DNA of 64,000 bases from Cyanophora paradoxa (Eukaryota > Glaucocystophyceae > Cyanophorales > Cyanophoraceae): contig QPMI01000400.1 of NCBI GenBank assembly GCA_004431415.1, positions 230,435-294,434 of the forward strand. Direction: 5' to 3'. This document shows positions 1-11,300 of the stretch, piece after piece; the stretch's first letter is position 1; each line of letters opens with the position of its first letter. Under the pieces are notes generated by a model that worked only from the letters and a program-made list of their open reading frames with translations, was not told the origin of the DNA and made no database searches. A program made the position numbers and the translations under genes.

Positions 1-1129
1 GGCGGTCACGGGCTGGTCCCTGGACCCCAGGCCTCAGCCGGCGCCGCCTGCCGCAGCGCGCTCGCCTCGTCGTCGAGCTCCTCCATCTCGTCCTGGTAGC
101 TCTCCAGGATCGGCAGCGCGTGCTGCCCGACCCCCCGGTCGGCCCGCGCAGCGGCGCTTCGCCGCGCCGGGCGGGGGGAGCTCACGCCGATGGAGGCATC
201 GATGAGGGCGCAGGCGAGGAAGGACGCGTCGTTGCTCCTGCGCGCGGCGCCGTCGGCCCGGGGCGCGCGCGGCGACTCGCGGCGGGGCGCGCATGCGCAC
301 CGGAGGCTCATTCGCGTGTCGAAGAGGTGCGCGTGGCACATGCGAAGCACGTCCCCGGTACCCGTGCAGCGCTGAGGCGGGTCAGTGGGCGGGCGGCAGC
401 GATCCGGGGCCGAACTGGGGTGCGCACGTCTGGCGCGGCCTTGGCGCGGCCCTTGCCGGGCTTCCCGACTGGGGCGGACTCCGTGATGGTGACGACGATG
501 TTGGGGGCCAGCACGATGTTCACCTGCTCCTGTGGGCCCGGCCGCTCGCTGCCGTCCGCGGCCAGAGCGGGCGGGCAGCGTTCGGGCCGGGGGCGCACGA
601 GGCGGAGGCCGCCCTTCTCGTCGCCGCCGTGCCCGTCGCCGTGGCCGTGCCCGAGGCCGTGCCCGTTGTCCTCGGCCCCCTCGAGGTGCACGACGGACGC
701 GATGAAGAAGGCCACGCGCGCCGTCACGTCCGCCTGCGCCCCGTCGGGCGGCGCGGCGCGGAGCGGTGCGGCGGCAATCACCTTCGGGCGGCTGGGCGGC
801 CGAGTAATATCGGCGATCTGGAAGTCGCTGAGCCCGAACTCCTGCTGGATCGCCTTCAAAATCCCCAAGTCAAGCCCGTCCACTTTCACTGCATGACAGT
901 GTGAGATAGATGGCGAGAACCCGCAGCGGATGAGGGGCAGCGCACCCCAGCGGACGGAGGCGCCGTCTCGCAGAGGAGCTTTGAGATCGTCGGTGAGCTC
1001 ATTCATGGAGTGCAGCTGGTCCTCGTTGATGGTCTCCGGGCCGTACTCGATGACAGTCACGGCCGAAACCAGCGGAGCGACTTCCGTGGGCTCCGGCGCC
1101 ACGAACCGCTCCGAGACCTCCTCTGCCAT
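1..1129 (-). CDS. CorA-family magnesium transporter, 5' portion (runs off left edge)
   Basis: CorA proteins are pentameric Mg2+ channels; the N-terminal cytoplasmic domain seen here gates the pore. Joining exons over an intron of about 56 bases (about 890-946) gives SVRWVKVDGLDLGILKAI, the CorA signature around 'VRWVxVDGL'. It is followed by QEFGLSDFQIADI, then EQVNIVLAPNIVVTITESAP (the 'EQVS(I/L)FLG..VIT' strand). Near the edge come DASFLACALIDASI and LPILESYQDEMEELDDEA, matching the long pore-lining helix. The GMN motif and transmembrane helices would lie beyond base 1 and are absent. I chose the Met at 1129 (MAEEVSERF). An in-frame upstream extension reaches 1399 and could be a leader or an intron with a GCGCAG acceptor. 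Family assignment is fairly sure; the subtype (bacterial-type CorA against Mrs2) is not decided. Confidence 0.78.
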
Positions 1130-2330
1130 CGGGGCCTCTGCGCGGCGGCGCGGGTTCGCGTGAGTGCAAAACGCAGTGGAATGGATGAAGAAAACGATTC
1201 TGGCAACCAAATAAATGGTGGTGGGTCCAGAGAACGCCGCCTTCCACAGCCCCTTCATCTTCATCAGTTTCTTCGGATGCATCGCCACGGTCGGACGCGT
1301 CGCGCTCCTGCTCATGAGGACGGAAAGAGAACGCGGAAGCGAGAGATTTCTTAATCGCCGTCGCGGGAGGCTCGCGCTCATGCTCATGCTCGGTCTCATC
1401 GCTGCGCGTGCGTGAGCGGCGCGCGCGCGGGGCGCGCCTCGAATGCCGCACGAAGAAACGGATGCAATCGTGTGCCTGGGTGCAAGTCAGTTCCTGTGCA
1501 GTTCCCTCGTGCGGCAGTCAGCCCGCGGCGCGGACGTACCGGCGGTCCAGCCGCGGCCTCGTCGTTGAGGTTTCAAATGAGCGCCGCCGATCCTGCTGCA
1601 GAGAGCGGGCGGGGCCAAGCAGGGGCGAGCGCTCTCCGTGTTCCGCGGCCGCGTGCGCGGTAGACATGCCACTGTTCGATGAAGGTCTAAACAGGAGCAA
1701 AGATCTGCATACCCCGGCCTGCGTACGGCGTGGTACCCCAGTTCGTTGCTGCAAACGCAATGACGTCGTTCATCGCCGCATCTCCCTTGTCCGGTGAGCA
1801 CTCTCGCCACACATTTCGAGCTCGTGCATTTGGACGGCCCGGCGAATCGGCCTAACCGGCTTGTGCGACGTCGGCCCTTCGGCGCGCCGGTGACGCTGCG
1901 CGCGTCGCCACAGCGCGGCCTAGCAAGCATCGCGTAGGCGCGGTTTGTACGCCGCCGCCCTCGTCTTGACCCTGGCATCTTCGGCGCAGGCCGTGCCTCG
2001 GCGTCGCCGTCTGTCGCCGTTCCTCGTGGCGAAGATGCGGCCGTTTGCCGCCAGCCTTTGCGGGAGAAGGTCTGTCCGGCCCCCGCCGCCGCTGCGCCCC
2101 TAGTCGCAGCCTGACACGCGCGAAGCTGCGGGCGCGGAGTTTCTTCGGCAGGGCGACCCCCTCCAAGCAGAACACCACCGCGCAAAAGACCACTTTCAGC
2201 TGCGTCGCGTCCGCCGAGGAGAGCGATGACGGCCTGGAGGCGCTGGGAAGCAGGTGCGCTAGTGCGACGGGCTCGGCTCGGCTGTTGGACTGCCGGCTCA
2301 CTGGAGGCGCCAGGACGCCCTCGCCCGGGA
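1130..2330. other. intergenic / divergent promoter region CorA-HisG
   Basis: No convincing coding segment was seen on either strand. The region separates the divergent CorA-like and HisG genes. An open frame runs upstream of HisG from an ATG at 2045, in frame with Met 2331. It is rich in Ser, Arg and Ala, so it may encode an organellar transit peptide rather than be untranslated. Confidence 0.5.
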
Positions 2331-3762
2331 TGGAGCTGAAGGAGGTCACGGCGTCGCTGCCGTGGACGCACCGGAACACGCTGAAGATCGGCGTGCCGAA
2401 GGGGAGCCTGCAGGAGTCGACCTTCCGCATGCTGAGGAAGGCCGGCTACACGATGTCGCTTGCCTCGGACCGCTCTTACTTCCCCAGCGTCGACGACTCC
2501 GAGCTGGAGCCCATCATGCTGCGGTCCGTTGCGCTCTTGCCGCCCGCATCCACTTGCACAAGCTGAGCGTCCTGCCAGCGCCCAGGACATGTCGCGGTAC
2601 GTCGCGGACGGGGCCCTCGACTGCGGCATCTGCGGCAACGACTGGATCCTCGAGAACGGCCGGGACGTCGTGCGGGTTGCCCAGCTCGAGTACAGCAAGC
2701 AGGTGCCACTACCCCCCCCCCTTCCCCCCCCCTGGCCCCCCGGCTCCCCACGCCCTCCCCTGAGAGCGCACCTCTGCAGACTATGGCGCGCGTGCGCTGG
2801 GTTCTCGCTGTCCCCGGTGCGGGCCGGCGGACCGAGCGCCGCCCCGCGCACGCCGCGCCTGACGGGCCGCCGCACCGCAGAGCACTCGGGGATCAAGCGG
2901 GTGGAGGACCTGCGCGGGTGCGCGGGCCGCTCCGCGGCGGGTTCGCGGTGGAGGGGGGCGGGGCCGAGGGGGGCGGGGGCGGCAGGAAGCGGGTGGCGAC
3001 GGAGCTGCTGGAGGTGACGAAGGAGTACTTCCGCCAGAAGAACGTCGACGTCGAGGTCGAGTTCTCCTGGGGTGCGCCCCTTGCCGGCCCGCCGGCCAGC
3101 CGGCCGCCACCGCTGCTGAAGGCGGGCGGGGCCGGCGGGCAGGGGCGACGGAGGTGAAGGTGAGCGCGGGGCTGGCGGATGCGATCGTGGACCTGACGGA
3201 GACGGGCCGGAGCCTCTCGGCGAACCGCCTCATCATCCTCGACACCATCTGCTGGTCCACCACCGAGTTCATCGCCAACGAGAAGGCCTGGAGCGACCCC
3301 TGGAAGCGCCAGGTGCACACACCCCGCCCCCCCGCCCGCCGGCCGGGGCGCCGGGCCGGCTGACTGGGGCGGGGGAGCAGAAGATGGAGCAGATGGCGAT
3401 GCTGCTGCAGGGGGCCATCGCGGCGGAGGCCAAGGTCGGCCTCAAGCTCAACTGCCTCGAGAAGGACCTCCCCGCCGTCGTCGCCACCCTCCCCGCCCTC
3501 AAGCGCCCCACCGTCCGCCCCGCCCCGCCCGCCCCGCACCGCTCCGCGCCGCCCCAGCCCCCGCAGGTGTCGCCGCTGACGGAGGACGGCTGGGTCGCCG
3601 TGGAGACCATCCTGGACGAGAAGGTCGTCCGCTCCCTCATCCCCCGCCTCAAGGAGGCCGGCGCCGAGGGGCTCATCGAGTACCCGTTGAACAAAGCACG
3701 TACCCCCCTCGCCCGCTGCGGGAGCTTGGGCCCCCTCTGACACGCAGCAGGTCATCCCTTGA
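2331..3762 (+). CDS. hisG: ATP phosphoribosyltransferase, long form (HisG)
   Basis: This enzyme catalyses the first step of histidine biosynthesis, joining ATP to phosphoribosyl pyrophosphate. The first exon reads [19 protein letters not shown]. After an intron (acceptor GCCAG near 2580) come [20 protein letters not shown] and [13 protein letters not shown], the classic HisG 'RxxDIPxYVxxGxxDxGIxGxDW' block. Later exons give [19 protein letters not shown] and [19 protein letters not shown]. The C-terminus [20 protein letters not shown] plus [16 protein letters not shown] is the regulatory HisG_C domain, so this is the single-chain long form. The last intron begins GCACGT after AACAAA, a GC-AG intron, and splices to GTCATCCCTTGA. 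An in-frame Met at 2045 would add a Ser/Arg-rich leader that could target a plastid. Intron 2 contains poly-C runs. Confidence 0.95.
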
Positions 3763-4153
3763 GACGGTCATCGCTTTTTTTTACAGTGTATAGGCTCATC
3801 ATCGGCAGTGTTAAGCAGTGGCGTTGATGCATTTACATTGATCCACGGTGCTTTCACTGGGCTCCGCATGCAGGCTCGTACACGTGCGCGTGCCCTCGTG
3901 CCACGGTGATCGGGAACCAATTGCAACGCGTACGTGCACGTGGGCGGGCGTCCTGGCACACCGTACCGCGGTAGCGGCGCCGGCGGGGGTCCTGGCACAA
4001 TTGCCCTAATCAAGAGGCTGTACTACGGTACACTGTGACAGGTCCTACGGTACCGGTACACGATCGCGCGATCATGATCAACTGCAAATGTACACTGTAC
4101 AGGGGCCCCGCGGCTCCCGGCGTGTGCGGGGCCCGGGGGCAATCCGCGATCGA
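3763..4153. other. intergenic between convergent HisG and URAD 3' ends
   Basis: No gene was seen. The stretch has a short T-run and several palindromic words built on GTAC (GTACACTGT, GTACCGGTAC). It holds the two 3' untranslated regions. Confidence 0.5.
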
Positions 4154-5152
4154 TCATAGTTTCGCCGTGGCTTGGATGCCCGTGGCCGAAGCTGCAGCCG
4201 CGACCGCGCGCCGCGGATCGCCCAGCTCGTTCAGGAGCTTGTTCAGCCGCAGGAGAAGAATCTTGAGCTCCTCCGCTCTTGCGACCTGCAGCTCCTTCTC
4301 CGGGTCATTTCGAAGCCTGGCCTGCAGCAGATCCAGCATCTCTTCCGCACTTTTCCCTGCGAGCGTGCATTAGACATTCGGCCGAGGCCACCGGCACGGC
4401 GGCGCATGCGTGAGTAAAGAAGCTCGCACCCGTGGCGCACACTATGAAGATATAGCCGAACCTGCACACGTGGGGAGAATAAGCGCACCCGTGCTGGAAG
4501 CATGGGCCGCGACGCGCTCGAACTTTTTCAAGTATTCTTCGTTTTCCGATGCAAGCGCGTGCAGCACCTCTTCGCTCGCCTGGCTTGTGCCCGCCTGCAT
4601 TCGCGTTGTTCACGTCACGCTCAGGTGGCGCACTGGCCGCGGAATGCGGCTCACATTATGCGGGTATGCATTATGCATATGCGCATGCGCTGCCCGACGG
4701 CCGGCCGGATGGGCGCCTATAGCTAGCAGCTAGGCAGTTGCGCGGCGTACGGGCCGCGCACCTGCTCTTTCTCGGCCCATTGCTTTGTGTCCTGAAACTT
4801 CGTGCGGAGCGCATCGATGTCCCCGATCTGCGTGCACGTACGTAAGAGCGAACCGGTTTCACACGCTGAACCAGCCCGAACGTACTTTAGGGTGATGGCT
4901 AAAGCTCTCAAGCGCGTCGACGCGGTCGAGGTTGTTCCACACCGTTTCGGCAAACGCGAGCAGCGCTCCGAGCGATGGGAACGGCCGGTGCGCCATCTGC
5001 CGGACGGTTCGGCCACGACTGGATGGCGGCGGGGCGGGCGGCGCATTCACCAGTCTCTCGCACCATCGTCGGGAGCCGCAGCACTTGAAGAGGCTCTCGT
5101 AGCAGTCCCGCGGGGGCATCGTGTTCAGCGCCATAAACCCCTGCCCGGACAT
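4154..5152 (-). CDS. URAD: OHCU decarboxylase (URAD), ureide pathway
   Basis: URAD decarboxylates 2-oxo-4-hydroxy-4-carboxy-5-ureidoimidazoline to S-allantoin, the last step from urate to allantoin, usually in the peroxisome. Four exons join in frame. The first gives FPSLGALLAFAETVWNNLD and SHHPK. After a GTACGT...GCAG intron it continues IGDIDALRTKF, then WAEKEQAGTSQASEEVLHAL, then ENEEYLKKFGYIFIVCATGK, then SAEEMLDLLQARLRNDPEKE. The catalytic His of 'HPxxGD', the Glu of 'EQAG', and the 'FGxxFIxxxxGxSAxEhLxxLxxRLxN' tail are all present, at the normal family length. Start is Met 5152. It is divergent from ATR, 157 bases away, so the two probably share a promoter region. No C-terminal SKL-type peroxisome signal is visible (end is ATAKL). 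That end is close to, but not, a canonical PTS1. Confidence 0.94.
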
Positions 5153-5309
5153 CGCAGCAGAACACGTTCACGCGCTCAAGCCGCCTTGAAGTCGGCGCTG
5201 AGTCGGACTGTCGGAGTGACGGAGTCTCAGGGGGGGTAGACCGTTCGAAGCGCGAGCCCGCCCATTTCACGGCCACCGCCCCGCCCGAGCGCGCGGAGCG
5301 CTGGGGAAC

Positions 5310-8300
5310 ATGCCTCTGCAGGACGCACAGTCCCCAGAGCCTCAAGCAATCGTCCCGGCGGGCGAGCCCCCGCCGCCGCCGCCCCCGCCTCCCAGCATCG
5401 GCCCGGATGGCCAAGCCCCGCGCCCCACCAGTCTCAAGACGTTTTCCACGTGGTGTACATCGCATGGAGTAGCTCTGCTCGCTTCGCAGCAGCCGGCGGA
5501 CCTCGAGCGGTTCGACGCGGCCGTGCGGCCCTGGCTGGCGTTCTTTTTGAAGCACTACCTTGGCCGGAAGATCTTTACGAAGATCAGGATTCGGGAAGGT
5601 GCGGCGCATGCTGCCGCACGCGCCCCGCTGTTCGCTGCAGCTAAGTGCGCGTTCGCTTTCGGCCGGCAGACGACGTCCCCTCGCAGCAAGTCCTTGTCTT
5701 ACGCTTCATCGAATGGTTTCTGATGAGGCGTATTGCGGCTGTTGGTGGCGACGGCGACCCTGTGAAAGTGGGCAACGTACTTTTTTCTCTCCTGGCGAAC
5801 ATTGGAGAAGCCGTCTCTCCAGCCATCATTTCGAGCACTGCCGAAGCCATCTACCAGACCTTACATGTCGGCTTCCTGGGCTCAAGGCAGGGCGCTTGGC
5901 CGCTTGCCCTCGCCGCAGCTGAAGATTTGATCGCCGTGCTTGAAGGCGAGAACGACCCATGCTGATCCTGCACACGCCGCGTTCGCTGACTGCATCTCAG
6001 ACCTTGCAGTTGTTGATGAGCACTTGTCCTCAAAACTTCGTCCCGGCGAGGATCCTGAGGGGTGCACATGCAAGTTTCCGCTCGAAGATGGCCCGGAGGC
6101 AATCATCCATCCCTTCGCTTCTTTTGTGGCCGCCACGCGTTCTCGCTGCGACTCGAACCAGCTTGAGGCGCCGATCCCCCTCGAGATCTGCTGCCTTGAA
6201 CGAGTTGCGCGCTTCCAAGTGGGCGTAACTTTTGCCATTTACCGGCTTGTTAGCGATCTGGCCCCTGCCTTCAATCCGATTTCGTACCGCCTGTGGCCGG
6301 TACTTGCAAATCAGTTGAAACTTGGACCTCCCGCCGTCAAAGTCGTGCGCTCTTGTTTATCGTGGCCACACGTGCCAGGATGGCCTTGTGGTGATCATTC
6401 GCTCTTGCCAGATTTCACTTCAAGCCGCAACCGTCCTCGCGCAGCATTTTGAGGTTCCAAGAGAGACCGCTGGCCATGTTGCCTCTGCCTCGTCTGTAGT
6501 GCTCATCATGGCCGCTGTCGACTCCCCTGTCTTCGCTTCTCTTCGGTGCTACGCTGCTTGGCTGTCAAGATCTTTGAGCTTTTGACACAGGCTCTAATCG
6601 TTCCTGATGCTGGCCAGATCCATCGAGGGCGCGCAGCACTTAGCCGCGTGGCTATCTTGTCTGGCTAGCCGTCTGGATCCCGACATCCTGCGCATCGGAT
6701 TCTCCTCTGCTGTGGATGCCTGCTGCAAGATCGTCCTCTCGCCCGACGTTGCAGAGACCCTCAAAGTATGTCATTCTGTTGCTGCGCGCGCCCCGTCGGC
6801 TTTCGAGGATTAATCTATGGATGCAGGTGGCCGTTTGCGAGCTGCTCACCGTCCTTGTGACGGGCAGTTCTGCAGGAGCGGTGGGCCAAGCCGTCCGGCA
6901 GCGGGTCACATCGTCAGCGCCGATGTTAGCGCCCATCCTGCACAACTGCACCAGCAGTGTGCGTGCGGCAGTCATCGCTTTCCTGCAAGCGTCGGTGTTT
7001 GGCACCCGGCTTGCAGCGGACAAATCTGTTGCAGCCGCCGGCGGGGGCACGCTCTCTCCGGACAACTCACAGAGCCCGCGCCGGCGCGCCGGCTCGCCAC
7101 CACTGCAGAAGCGTCGTCGTTTTTCAGGTGTCGACTCTGCCGAGCGGCGGCCTGCAGATCCGGAGCCGCTGGTGGCGCCTCCCCCGCCGCTGGGAGCAGA
7201 GGTGGCGATAGATGCTGTCATCGACCTCACTGGCGACGACGACGAGCCGCCCCGGCAAGAGCCGACGGAACCTCGTGGCCCTCCCTCGCGTCGCGGGAAC
7301 ACAGCACTCGCGGCAGAAACTGGAGCTGGACCCAGCAAGCCTGCACGCACACCTGCAGCCTCGGCTCGCCTTCTGACAGGTCGCCGGCCGCCAAGGACGC
7401 CGCGCTCCGGAGGTCGTCCCACTGGCCTCCCCCTTCCTATTCCCCTGGATCTCGACAGTTCGCTCGTTGAGTCCGTGATTCACATCCTCTTCCCCCCGGG
7501 ACCGCTGCCTGCAGCTGCTCCTCCCGATCCTCCTGTTCCTTCCGATCTTCCCACCCGTCTTTGGCTGGCCGATGCTTGTGTCCGCCTCTTCCGGTCCCGC
7601 ATCTCCGCTCTTCGGGCGCTCTCCAGTGGCGTTTCGATTCCCGAACGCGTCTTCGCTCTTGTCGAGGCTGCGGTATCAGAACTTTTTGCGGTGCGCAACG
7701 TCCACTACACGCTCGCTTCCTTCAAAATTTGCTTGTCACTAATATTGCGATGCAGAACCCAGCGGTGATCTCTCCGGCGATGTCGTTGTGCGAGGCTCTT
7801 CTCGGGACGTTAGGTGCACGCGCAGAACCGCTCCATGTTTCTGCTTTCGACTCTCATGATCATGTGCATCCTGCATCGCAGCCCAAGGCGACCTCGCGCC
7901 GATCAACGAGAAGATGCTTGCACTCGCCCTTGCTCCATGGACTTCCCACGTCTCAGATCCTCTCTCCTGTGCGTTTGAACTCGCTTGCTTTTTTATTTGC
8001 TCGCCTAATGTATATGGCATTGATCCACGAGCGACACGACAGACGAGACACGAGCGACGAGTCTTCGTGTGCTTTCCAACCTGCCCGGAGCCATGGGCAT
8101 TGTGGAACGGGCCACCGCTATCCGTTCCGCCATTACGCATTGCCAAGCTGCCATACGGGTTGCGGGGTTGCAGGCGGCCTGTGTTCTTGTCCGCCACAGT
8201 CTTGCAATTGGCTCTGCGGCCGCTGGCTTCGTCGACGCTGAACAAATTCTCTTCAAAGCTGTCGTGTAAGCCTGATTTTACTCTCCCCTAAATGCGAATT

Positions 8301-11300
8301 GCAAGATAACGTTTTTTAACCGTACCTCCTCGCAGTGCGGCAGCGGACGATGCGGAGCACGTGGTACAAGAGGCAGCGGCGCGCGCTTTCGGGGCGCTCG
8401 CCTGCTTGATCAACGGGGACTGTGAGGTCCCACCCTCGTCGACTCCGTGCCTCTCTATCGACGAGCATCCTGCCGGCGATACCGGCTTTGTTCCGCAGTG
8501 CAACTCGTGCGATAGCGACCAGAGTAAACTCTCACAGGCCCTCAATCTTCCGGAGGCAAGCCGCCGCCTTGCCGAGCTTTCGTCGGGCGCGCTTTCCTTT
8601 GAGCTATGGGCTCCTTTTGAGCGCCTACTCGACGACGTGCACCCTGTCCCTGTTCGTGTCGAAGCGCTCGACTCCTTCCGCCGCCTTTTCCGCCACACCG
8701 GTTGCACTGCAGCCGCTAAGGACATCACCCAGCGCATCTTCAACATGACCTTCAAGGATGCAGACCGTGACGTACGCCTTGCCGGCGGCTTCTGCCTTCC
8801 CGTCATTGCCTACACCCAGGGGGCCCTCATCGAGGAGCTGGGGCCACCAAGCGCCACACAGCAGGCTCAGCACGCCATTCAGAGCGCCACGGAGGGTATC
8901 GCGACGAAGGTTGTCATGATTACGCAGGAGCTGGAGAGAGCGGCGAAGGCGAAGAAAGAGAGAGACGACAAGAGCTGGAAGGAGGCGGCCGACCAGCTGG
9001 AGACGGCAGTATACGCTCTCGGGGTGCTTGCCTCTGCGGCACTGAAGCGGCCGTCTGGCAAGACCTTGGGAATGTACGGGCGCAGGTTGGTGCGCCTCCT
9101 CTCAAGCGAGCACATGCTTGTGTCGAATGCAGCTGCGGACACGCTGTGGTCAATGGCGAATCTCCGGGGCCAGAGCATCTCCGACTTCGTTCTCGAGCAA
9201 CGCGAATGGATTTTCAGCGCCCTTTTCTTCAACAACAGCTTCTTGGACACGCCCCGCGTCGCTGAGAACTTCGTGTCGGTTGTTGGCGGGCACGGCTCGC
9301 TCCGGGAGTATCTCGTTGCGAACGCGCACCACATCTTCCCTGTCGTCATGCGCTTTTGCGTCGAAGGGCGCGCCCCGACCCGCTCCTCTCCGACATCGCA
9401 TCTAGATTTGATGGCGGGGGCGCAGGAAGAGTGACGATTCGATACCGATACAGCTTGCCAGGGTGATGGGGCGGAATGTCGGCGAAGTGATCTGCGAGAA
9501 CACTCAGCACAGTGCGTTGCTGCCCCCGCCGCGTTGTCCACGGACTCATGCACCCTCAGTCCTTTCCTACCTACTCATCAACGCCGAAAACTTGAAGGAG
9601 ATGGACAGATTCCTCCAGTTCATGCAAGATATGGCGCGCACGCCCCGCCTGCGTGTACGGCCCCTTCCCAGTCTTACGCCGAGCGCCAGACAAGCCTTAG
9701 CCCGAACGAGATCCTGAGGGCGAAGCTCTCGGACCTGACGACCGAGGTTGTCCTCTTCCTCGGCGACGAGAGCCCCTCGCTGCGGGATCGGGCCCTGCGT
9801 GGCCTGAGGATGATTGCGACTTCGTTCACAACTGCCGGGTCTTCCCGCGCATTGGAACTGGCGCGGGATGGCGAGAAGGCGAGGGCGGCGATGCAGGACT
9901 TCCTCGTCAAGCAACACCTCTCCATAATCTACGATATCAACGGCCGCATTCGCCCCAAGGCGTGCACCTCCCTTTCGTTTCCGCTCTCTACCCAGCCCGC
10001 CCCATGCATGTAGCTGAAGGTGGTGCAGACAAGCGGAGTGTCGACAGCGGAGAAGGTGCAGGCATTGCGAGCCTTGGCGAAGACACTCGAGTATATCGGG
10101 GACCGGGCGGAGACGTTCGCCTCCAAAGTCCTTGCCACCATCACCCTGGCCTTCCGTCAAGCGCCCTACCCCGTCCGCCTGGCCGGCGCCCACTGTCTTA
10201 AGGCCTTTGCAGAGTGCGCCCGGCTGCGCGCCCCCGTTGCGCCATCCGCTGACCCTTAGGACAGGCGGATCCCGCCGGAGGTGCTGGGCCCCATCCTGGG
10301 CCAGCTGGTCGTCAACGCGCTGCCGACGGTGAAGGCGGAGGCCGGGACTCCTGTGGCGCCCGGGGTGGAGACGGCTGGCGGGGTGGTGCTGGAGGTGCTG
10401 CGCTACCTCATCGTCGACCGCCTGGAGACCTTCAAAGGGCACTTCGCGGACATCCCGCCCGTGGACGAGAGCATCGCCGGCCTCGAGCCCGTCGTCCGCG
10501 TCCTCCGCGAGCACGGCAAGCAGGCCGTGGGCACGGACGAGAGGGTCGAGCTCCTCGTCAGGTGCACGCGGCACGAGAACCCCACCGTGCGCTGCATGGC
10601 CCTCGAGCAGCTGGCCGTCACCCTCGAGGGCTCCGGCGCCCCCTGGATCCTCGGCCAGACCCGTGCCGAAGCCCTCGACGACCGCACCCTCTCCCTCATC
10701 GACGCCCTTCTCAAGTGCGGCGCCACGCCCCGAGCCCCTCGCACCAGGGCGCCGGCAGCTGACGGGGGCGCAGGGCGTGCTCGGACGGGGCGCAGGCGGC
10801 GCGGCCACTGGCCGCGCGGTGCCTCGGGCTCGTGGGCGCCGTGGACCCGGCGAGGGTCGGGGCGAGGGAGGAGGAGGCGCGCCCCGAGCTGGAGGCGACG
10901 GACGGCGTCATCTCCTCAAAGCTCATCACCGACTGTCTCGCGCGCATCCTCCGCTCGGCGGAGAGCACGTCGCTGCAGGACGGGGCCGCCGCCGCCATCC
11001 AGCACATCCTGCCCCACATGGGCGTGACGCAGGAGGTGCCGCAGCTCGTGCGGCAGGGGGCCCTCGGGGAGGGCCCGGGGAGGGAGCTGCTGCAGGGCAA
11101 CTCCGCGCTGCGGGAAGCCTGCGAGTGGTGGAACTCGCTCGCCGACGAGGACCCCGCCGCCGACATCACGTCCCTCATCGAGCCGTACATCAGCTCGAAG
11201 TCAGTCCGCCCACAGTCGCCACCGCGCCTCCGCTCCAGCCCCAACCGCCCCGCAGGTACTCGTTGAAAGATCCAAAACTGGTCGCCAGGGATCATGGCGC

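Noticed and set aside
1408-1797. Short open frames in the CorA-HisG intergenic region
   Set aside because: Composition is Arg/Ser/Ala noise, no domain, and no splice continuity with neighbours.
3690-3750. HisG stop caused by a truncated C-terminus at 3740
   Set aside because: Reading through gives a stop only because of a GC-AG intron; splicing GCACGT...GCAG restores NKVIP-stop, the normal HisG end.
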